A stretch of DNA of 10,442 bases from CABZJG01 sp965659715 (GTDB lineage: Bacteria; Pseudomonadota; Alphaproteobacteria; Rhodobacterales; Rhodobacteraceae), in NCBI GenBank assembly GCA_965659715.1, contig CBFHXE010000082.1, positions 1-10,442 on the forward strand. The letters are read 5' to 3'. The notes beneath the pieces were generated by a model. The model worked only from the letters and a program-made list of their open reading frames with translations, was not told the DNA's origin and made no database searches. The position numbers and the translations under genes were made by a program. Positions within the stretch are counted from its first letter, which is position 1. Each line of letters begins with the position of its first letter. Shown here piece by piece: positions 5,832-10,442 of the stretch.

Positions 5832-6578
5832 ATGACCAGTTTGCTTCCACAACCGACCTTTGTCCTTGTCCGCCCGCAAATGGGTGAAAATATAGGCGCG
5901 GCTGCGCGCGGCATGCTTAATTTTGGTCTGGATAGAATGCGGGTTGTCGCGCCCCGGGATGGTTGGCCAAACTCAAAAGCCATTGCGATGGCGAGCGGCG
6001 CGGGGCGCGTTTTGGATGGCGCAGATCATTTTGAAACCGTTGCAGATGCCAGCGGTGATGGACATTTTGTCTTTGCCACAACGGCCCGAAGCCGCGGCTT
6101 GACAAAGCCGGTTTATGCGCCCCAAGCTGCAATGGAAAAGGCGGCAGAGCTGATCGCTTCTGGACAAAAAGTGACGGTTCTGTTTGGCCCTGAAAGGGCT
6201 GGATTGCAGAACGAAGATGTTGCCGTGGCAAACGCCATTATTACCCTGCCGGTAAACCCAGAATTTCCATCACTTAATTTGGCGCAATGTGTATTGCTGC
6301 TGGCCTACGAATGGCGGCGCGCTCAAGGCCAGATCGAAACTCAAAGAATGGAATTGGCTGGCACCGACTGGGCTGCGGTCCAAGATGTCGAAAAACTCGC
6401 CGAGCATTTCGAGCAGCGATTGGACACCGCCGGATTTTTCTTTCCTGAGATCAAGGCGCAGGGCATGAAGATAAATCTACGCAATATGTGGTCCCGTTTG
6501 CCTTTGACGCGGGCGGATGTGCAAATATTTCATGGTATGTTGCGACAAATTGTAAGGTGGAAAGAACGCGGCGAATGA
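5832..6578 (+). CDS. trmJ: tRNA (cytidine/uridine-2'-O-)-methyltransferase, TrmJ type
   Basis: This 248-residue SPOUT (SpoU) methyltransferase would use S-adenosylmethionine to methylate the 2'-hydroxyl of nucleotide 32 in tRNA anticodon loops. Motif 1 is VLVRPQMGENIGAAARGMLNFG (11-32, including the catalytic-region Asn and Arg), motif 2 is VLFGPERAGLQNED (116-129), and motif 3 is LPVNPEFPSLNLAQ (139-152), with the trefoil-knot PSLNL. A C-terminal helical extension follows, as in TrmJ. An in-frame ATG at 5802 would add ten residues, but ATG 5832 is preferred because it begins just before the conserved strand and GGTGA precedes it; neither site is strong. The gene stands alone, with 62 bases before ctaA. 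The exact target nucleotide is inferred from the family, not the sequence. Confidence 0.88.
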   Translation: MTSLLPQPTFVLVRPQMGENIGAAARGMLNFGLDRMRVVAPRDGWPNSKAIAMASGAGRVLDGADHFETVADASGDGHFVFATTARSRGLTKPVYAPQAAMEKAAELIASGQKVTVLFGPERAGLQNEDVAVANAIITLPVNPEFPSLNLAQCVLLLAYEWRRAQGQIETQRMELAGTDWAAVQDVEKLAEHFEQRLDTAGFFFPEIKAQGMKINLRNMWSRLPLTRADVQIFHGMLRQIVRWKERGE

Positions 6579-6640
6579 CTTGAAGCTTACCTGTCTGCGC
6601 TCTACTCTCTAGTTGGAAATAATAGAAAGCCTGAACCTGT

Positions 6641-7792
6641 ATGACCCGTAAGAGATCAATTTTCGAAGATGTTGCCAACGAGACTGAAGCCTCGTCACCG
6701 GCAAACAAAGCAACCGGAATAATCGACCGAGGTCGCGGGCAGGCGAACCGCTCTTTATTGCGCTTATGGCTCATCTTACTATTCTTGCTGGTGGTGATGA
6801 TGGTCCTTGTTGGAGGTCTTACTCGGTTAACTGATAGCGGGTTAAGTATAACTGAATGGCGGCCCGTAAGCGGCGCTCTTCCGCCTTTGTCCGAACAAGA
6901 CTGGTCTGAGGAGTTTGAAAAATACAAACAAATTCCAGAATACCAACTGCAGAACAAAGGTATGAGCCTGCAGAGCTTTAAAGTCATCTATTGGTGGGAA
7001 TGGGGCCATAGGCAATTGGGCCGTGTGGTTGGCCTGGTTTGGGCCATCGGATTTGCGTTTTTCTATTTTACAAAGAAAATTCCGACAGGCTGGACGCCAA
7101 AACTACTGTTTCTGGGGGCTTTGGGCGGCACCCAAGGCGCAATCGGATGGTGGATGGTCTCTAGTGGGCTTTCTGGAACCATGCTTGATGTTGCCAGTTA
7201 CCGCTTGGCGACCCATTTGGGTTTGGCCTTTGTGATCTTGGGTTTTATTGCTTGGTCTCTGTTTCATCTGAGCGAACGCGAGAGTGATTTAATCCAACGG
7301 CGCCGCAGCCGAGAGGGACGTTTGTTTTCGCTTTCGACGGGACTATTGCATTTCACTTTTCTGCAAATTCTCATAGGAGCGCTGGTGGCGGGCATAGATG
7401 CTGGACGCAATTATATCGACTGGCCCCTTATGGCTGGAGAGTTTTTTCCATCCGAATCGTTTTTGCTCAACCCTTGGTGGCGCAACTTTTTTGAAGGCGA
7501 CGGACTGGTGCAATTCATGCACCGTATAGCCGGTTATGGTGTTTTCATCCTGGGCATAATTGCTTGGCGGCGCTCGCGATCATCGGGAAATGCGATGGTT
7601 AGGTTTGCCTTCAATGCAGTTCTTGCAATGATGAGCCTGCAAATGGTTTTGGGCATTACAACCGTCTTATATGCGGCCCCTTGGCACATCGCTATCGTCC
7701 ATCAATTAGGCGCAGTTGTTCTTTGGGTTTTAATTTTGCGTGCACGGTTTTTGGCTGCTTACCCGCCACAACAATCGGTAAAAGGACATTAA
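6641..7792 (+). CDS. ctaA: Haem A synthase (CtaA/Cox15)
   Basis: This inner-membrane enzyme oxidises the C8 methyl of haem O to the formyl group of haem A, needed by aa3-type cytochrome oxidase. The 383-residue protein has about eight hydrophobic segments and the four expected haem-ligand histidines: His123 in EWGHRQLGR, His192 in ATHLGLA, His294 in FMHRIAGY and His354 in IVHQLGAV. Other family signatures are GGLTRLTDSGLSITEW (58-73), GGTQGAIGWWMVSSGL (162-177) and GALVAGIDAGRNYIDWPLM (246-264). It is the type 2 (Cox15, alphaproteobacterial/mitochondrial) form, with an extra cytoplasmic N-terminal tail of about 35 residues. ATG 6641 lacks a strong Shine-Dalgarno. The next gene begins 3 bases after its stop, so they probably share an mRNA. 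Confidence 0.97.
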   Translation: MTRKRSIFEDVANETEASSPANKATGIIDRGRGQANRSLLRLWLILLFLLVVMMVLVGGLTRLTDSGLSITEWRPVSGALPPLSEQDWSEEFEKYKQIPEYQLQNKGMSLQSFKVIYWWEWGHRQLGRVVGLVWAIGFAFFYFTKKIPTGWTPKLLFLGALGGTQGAIGWWMVSSGLSGTMLDVASYRLATHLGLAFVILGFIAWSLFHLSERESDLIQRRRSREGRLFSLSTGLLHFTFLQILIGALVAGIDAGRNYIDWPLMAGEFFPSESFLLNPWWRNFFEGDGLVQFMHRIAGYGVFILGIIAWRRSRSSGNAMVRFAFNAVLAMMSLQMVLGITTVLYAAPWHIAIVHQLGAVVLWVLILRARFLAAYPPQQSVKGH

Positions 7793-7795
7793 GTC

Positions 7796-9286
7796 GTGAC
7801 TGCTTTTTCAAAATTAATGGAATACCAACATCAAACAGAGGCCCTTGGAAAAATTGCAGCTCGGCTTGGGTGGGACCAAGAAACGGTGATGCCCAAGGGC
7901 GCGTTGCAAGACCGGGCTGAGGAATCTGCTGCACTTGAAAAAACGCTTCATGATCGGCGCAGTTCAAGCGAGCTAGAGGATTTACTGGCTGCTGCCCAAT
8001 CACAGGCATTGACGGCTCTGGAAAAACGGCAGGTGAGCTTGATTGAACGCGCGCTTCTTCGAACCCGAAAAGTGCCGGTCGAGCTTTCGGTCGCATTGGC
8101 CCGTATTACGCCAAAATCCCATCAAATCTGGGCCAAGGCCCGGGAAGACGACGATTTTAAGAGTTTTGCCCCCATTCTGTCAGAGGTCATTCAACTGCGC
8201 CGCCAGGAAGGCGAAGCCCTGGCGCAAGGCAGCGATGCAGTGGCTTACGAGGCGTTGCTTAAAGATTATGAACCAGATGGAGAGGTCGCGGCTCTGACTG
8301 ATATGTTCGACCAGCTCAGATCACCCTTGGTGAAATTACGTGCAGCCGTGTTAGATTGCCCGCCGCCTAAAGCCTTGCAGGGACATTTTGATCCCAAACA
8401 GCAAATGCTGATCTCGCATGAACTGGCGGAATGTTTCGGCTATGATTTTTCACGCGGGCGGATCGATAAAGCTGTGCATCCGTTTAGCTCAGGCTCGGGT
8501 CATGATGTGCGGATCACAACAAGAACTGAGCCGAGCGACCCGCTAAACTGCTTTTACTCAACCGTGCATGAAGTGGGCCATGGCAGTTATGAGCAAAATA
8601 TAGATCCGGAATATGGATTTTCTCCGATCGGGGCAGGGTGCTCAATGGGGGTTCATGAAAGTCAAAGCCGAATTTATGAAAATCAATTGGCCCGATCTCG
8701 CGCCTTTACAGGCCATTTATACCGCCGTATGCGCGCCGTGTTTGGAGATTTTGGGATAGAAAACGAAGAAGTTTTCTATCACGCTGTTAACCGGGTGTCG
8801 CATGGCTATATTCGGACCGAGGCTGATGAACTGCAATATAATCTGCATATCATGCTGCGCTTTGATCTAGAGCGTGATCTGATGTCTGATGCATTAGAGG
8901 TCGCAGATTTAGAAGCCGCATGGAATGACCGATTTGCAGCAGATTTTGGCTATAAAGTGGATAAAGCCTCAAATGGTGTTCTGCAGGATGTACATTGGTC
9001 CGAAGGACTGTTTGGCTATTTTCCAACATACTCACTGGGTAATGTTTATGCCGGATGCCTTTTTAAAGCGCTAAAAAATGACGTACCTGATCTTGATGTA
9101 CACCTTGGCTCTGGAAATCTAGAGCCAGCTGTTTCATGGCTGCAGCAGCGCCTTCAAAGACGCGGAGGGCGTTATCCGGCCGCTGAACTTATCGCGTCAG
9201 CCAGTGGGAATGCGGTTTCAGTTGAGCCGTTGCTGGAATATTTAAAAAATAAATTCTCTGATCTTTATGGTCTTGCCGCCATGTGA
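7796..9286 (+). CDS. M32-family metallocarboxypeptidase (carboxypeptidase Taq type)
   Basis: This 496-residue cytoplasmic zinc enzyme removes C-terminal amino acids from peptides. The M32 motifs are complete: GRIDKAVHPF (221-230), DVRITTRTE (237-245), the HExxH zinc motif HEVGH (258-262; His258, Glu259, His262), the third ligand region HESQSRIYEN (287-296), and GYIRTEADELQYNLHI further on. Length is typical and there is no signal peptide. It starts at GTG 7796; AAAGGAC lies about 8-10 bases upstream, within the last codons of ctaA, and the gap to ctaA is only 3 bases. No functional link to haem A synthesis is obvious; operon membership may be incidental. The last 22 bases overlap the end of the convergent LysR gene. 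Confidence 0.95.
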   Translation: MTAFSKLMEYQHQTEALGKIAARLGWDQETVMPKGALQDRAEESAALEKTLHDRRSSSELEDLLAAAQSQALTALEKRQVSLIERALLRTRKVPVELSVALARITPKSHQIWAKAREDDDFKSFAPILSEVIQLRRQEGEALAQGSDAVAYEALLKDYEPDGEVAALTDMFDQLRSPLVKLRAAVLDCPPPKALQGHFDPKQQMLISHELAECFGYDFSRGRIDKAVHPFSSGSGHDVRITTRTEPSDPLNCFYSTVHEVGHGSYEQNIDPEYGFSPIGAGCSMGVHESQSRIYENQLARSRAFTGHLYRRMRAVFGDFGIENEEVFYHAVNRVSHGYIRTEADELQYNLHIMLRFDLERDLMSDALEVADLEAAWNDRFAADFGYKVDKASNGVLQDVHWSEGLFGYFPTYSLGNVYAGCLFKALKNDVPDLDVHLGSGNLEPAVSWLQQRLQRRGGRYPAAELIASASGNAVSVEPLLEYLKNKFSDLYGLAAM

Positions 9287-10128
9287 GTGACCTGAGCTAC
9301 TCGAACCGATTTCTTCATCAGACTGCTTTCGATCCAATCCCGTGCTAGCTTTAATGCAGGGTCTTTTTTTCGGGTATAATGGTAAGAAGCCCAGATTTGA
9401 TTTTGATTTTTTCCAGCAGGCTCAAAAAGCATGAGGTCGGGCTTATTATCGGCAAAGCTACAAGGCAAATAGGCCAAAAGCGGCATTGTGCGAATAAGCT
9501 GATGTGCGTTTAAAAGACTTGAAACGGTAAGTCGTAGGCTTTGATTTAAGGGGTCGATATTATTTTGTAATTTTGGACGAGGACCAATTTCGCTTTCAAC
9601 ATCCACCCACCCTTGTAGATTGTTTTTAAAACGCGCTGCATGATAGAACCCGCATATTTGATGCCCAATTCTAAATCTGAAAATGCGACCTTCTTCTGGT
9701 CTAGAGAAAGATAAAATAAGGTCGGTTTCGCCAAATGCCAAACTTGCGTGAGTGGACGCTAACTTCATCTCCAATTGGGGGTAGGTGATTAAAAGCTTAT
9801 CTGCTTCTGGAAGCAAACAAGCTTCAATTATAGATTGTGGCGCTGTAATATGCAGCTTGTAATTTTCTTGATGGGTTGATGCATTAATTTCAGCAGCTTG
9901 AATTCGCTCGTCAATACGTCGCGCCACAGCCGAAAATTCTTGCCCCAGACTCGTTGCCATCCAATGGCAATTTTGCCGAATAAACAAGGGCTGGCCAGCT
10001 TCTTCTGTGAGCCTTTCAATGCGGCGTGAAACAGTTGCAATGTTGGTTCCAAGTGCTTTAGCCGCAGCAGTCATTGTTCGAAATTCATCAAGGGCTAAAC
10101 AATATTTAAGATCATCCCAGTTTTGCAT
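9265..10128 (-). CDS. LysR-family transcriptional regulator
   Basis: The 287-residue protein opens with a winged helix-turn-helix (about 4-62): WDDLKYCLAL, then TMTAAAKALGTNIATVSRRIERL (18-40) as the recognition region and GQPLFIR (45-51). A linker helix and an effector-binding domain (about 90-285) follow. The ATG at 10128 is chosen over a TTG at 10146 because AAAGGGA (10133-10139) lies 4 bases upstream of the ATG and inside the longer version, and relatives begin MQNWDDL. LysR regulators usually bind dyads near their own promoter; inverted repeats are present 35-116 bases upstream. Targets and ligand are unknown, and no divergent target gene exists here because the upstream gene lies on the same strand. 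Confidence 0.9.
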   Translation of the reverse strand: MQNWDDLKYCLALDEFRTMTAAAKALGTNIATVSRRIERLTEEAGQPLFIRQNCHWMATSLGQEFSAVARRIDERIQAAEINASTHQENYKLHITAPQSIIEACLLPEADKLLITYPQLEMKLASTHASLAFGETDLILSFSRPEEGRIFRFRIGHQICGFYHAARFKNNLQGWVDVESEIGPRPKLQNNIDPLNQSLRLTVSSLLNAHQLIRTMPLLAYLPCSFADNKPDLMLFEPAGKNQNQIWASYHYTRKKDPALKLARDWIESSLMKKSVRVAQVTHMAARP

Positions 10129-10132
10129 AATA

Positions 10133-10139
10133 TCCCTTT
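10133..10139 (-). promoter_or_regulatory. Ribosome binding site fixing the lysR start
   Basis: On the minus strand AAAGGGA is followed by TATT and then ATG (10128). The site would be coding sequence if the upstream TTG (10146) were used, so it argues for the ATG. Confidence 0.7.
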
Positions 10140-10163
10140 CGCTCAATTACTCTGTTTCAATGT

Positions 10164-10221
10164 CTCGTTTTAATGCATTTTAGTGGGTTAGATTTAAAAC
10201 ACCCCATTTGGATAAAACGAG
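10164..10221. repeat. 9-bp inverted repeat upstream of lysR
   Basis: CTCGTTTTA (10164-10172) and TAAAACGAG (10213-10221) are exact reverse complements separated by 40 bases. They lie 35-93 bases upstream of the lysR start. The spacing could suit two regulator dimers or a DNA loop, or the arms could form an AT-rich stem; the role is unproven. Confidence 0.35.
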
Positions 10222-10244
10222 CACAAACTATAGGTAAATTGTGC
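10221..10244. promoter_or_regulatory. Candidate LysR operator, GCACAA-N12-TTGTGC
   Basis: GCACAA (10221-10226) and TTGTGC (10239-10244) form a perfect 6-bp dyad with a 12-base centre containing TATAG. The centre is about 104 bases upstream of the lysR start. LysR proteins commonly recognise interrupted dyads of this general size and regulate themselves; assignment to this regulator is inference. Confidence 0.3.
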
Positions 10245-10360
10245 AATCAGCTTTAAGTAAGGCATGCGCCCAATAAGGGTATTTTTAAGGGAAAAAGTAT
10301 ATCCATGATAGTGCCTTTACTGGCTCGTAATTCCATTGGGGCACTTTTGGCAAAACGAAT

Positions 10361-10442
10361 TTATTCTTCGTCTGTGGGGTCATCCGCTTGCTCAGCTATC
10401 CATGCAACTGATACCACCTCTTCGCCTTTGCCGGTGTTGAAA
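10361..10442 (-). CDS. gyrA: Probable DNA gyrase subunit A, C-terminal end (partial)
   Basis: Only 26 codons and a TAA (10361-10363) are inside the window, read on the minus strand in frame from base 10441. The peptide contains FNTGKGEEVVSVAWIAEQ followed by an acidic tail ending DEE. A segment of the form F-x-T-x-x-x-E-x-VVSVAWI plus an acidic end matches the last beta-pinwheel blade of alphaproteobacterial GyrA, whose C-terminal domain wraps DNA. The fragment is short, so ParC or another pinwheel protein cannot be excluded. The upstream part lies outside the window. Confidence 0.6.
   Translation of the reverse strand, partial: FNTGKGEEVVSVAWIAEQADDPTDEE

Larger units (their letters stand above)
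10129..10360. other. Intergenic region between lysR and the probable gyrA end
   Basis: This 232-base AT-rich spacer lies upstream of lysR and downstream of the probable gyrA on the same strand. It holds two overlapping perfect dyads (listed separately) and a pair AGTGCC 10310-10315 / GGCACT 10340-10345 just after the gyrA stop. The latter could form a long-loop hairpin, with a T-rich stretch only about 12 bases later on the minus strand, so it is at best a weak terminator candidate. No convincing ORF or promoter was seen. Confidence 0.5.

Noticed and set aside
5917..6231. Minus-strand open frame of 104 codons inside trmJ
   Set aside because: Antisense to the conserved SPOUT core; composition looks like a reverse shadow.
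6451..6987. Minus-strand open frame of 178 codons across the trmJ/ctaA junction
   Set aside because: It is antisense to two well-identified proteins and shows no family-like sequence.
10129..10146. Longer lysR start at TTG 10146
   Set aside because: A good AAAGGGA site lies inside this extension and serves ATG 10128.
10310..10345. Rho-independent terminator for the probable gyrA
   Set aside because: Only a 6-bp stem with a 24-base loop, and the T-rich run is about a dozen bases away on the transcript strand.
1..10442. Mobile island, defence system, CRISPR array or novel multi-gene system
   Set aside because: All genes except the small DUF3553 gene have recognisable core or common families, codon use looks even by eye, and no repeats or integrase-like genes are present.

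Overview
The window reads as chromosomal core sequence from an alphaproteobacterium, most likely a marine Rhodobacteraceae (Roseobacter group) of moderate GC. Three things point there: the gene order obgE-proB-proA-chpT-DUF3553-olsB-olsA, the family resemblance of nearly every protein (CtaA and OlsA especially) to Rhodobacteraceae versions, and the presence of a ChpT-type histidine phosphotransferase, which is an alphaproteobacterial protein. There are no insertion sequences, tRNAs, rRNAs, phage genes or CRISPR arrays. Genes are packed tightly and there is no gene-free stretch longer than about 300 bases.

Layout. 1-139: the 3' end of obgE (+). 127-2508: proB and proA (+), the first two steps from glutamate to proline. 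2498-3148: chpT (-), convergent with proA and broken by an in-frame TAA inside a 42-base insertion. 3179-3364: a small DUF3553 gene (+). 3470-5091: olsB and olsA (+), joined by an ATGA overlap, for ornithine-type aminolipids. 5066-5695: a thiE-like gene (-) whose usual catalytic motifs look degraded. 5832-6578: a TrmJ-type tRNA 2'-O-methyltransferase (+). 6641-7792: ctaA/cox15 haem A synthase (+). 7796-9286: an M32 metallocarboxypeptidase (+), 3 bases after ctaA. 9265-10128: a LysR-type regulator (-). 10129-10360: an intergenic region with nested inverted repeats. 10361-10442: the 3' end of a gene (-) that is probably gyrA.

How the genes relate. proBA is one biosynthetic unit, overlapping obgE. 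olsBA is a two-gene lipid pathway. ctaA and the M32 peptidase are probably co-transcribed, but no functional link is evident. The other genes are housekeeping neighbours rather than a pathway. All three convergent junctions (proA/chpT, olsA/thiE-like, M32/lysR) overlap tail to tail.

Most notable point. chpT would be intact and match its family if a 42-base, in-frame, direct-repeat-flanked segment were removed. As it stands, a TAA in that segment separates the phospho-acceptor histidine region from the rest of the protein. If real, this affects the CckA-ChpT-CtrA phosphorelay. I do not see an undescribed multi-gene system here; the rest is ordinary core genome.
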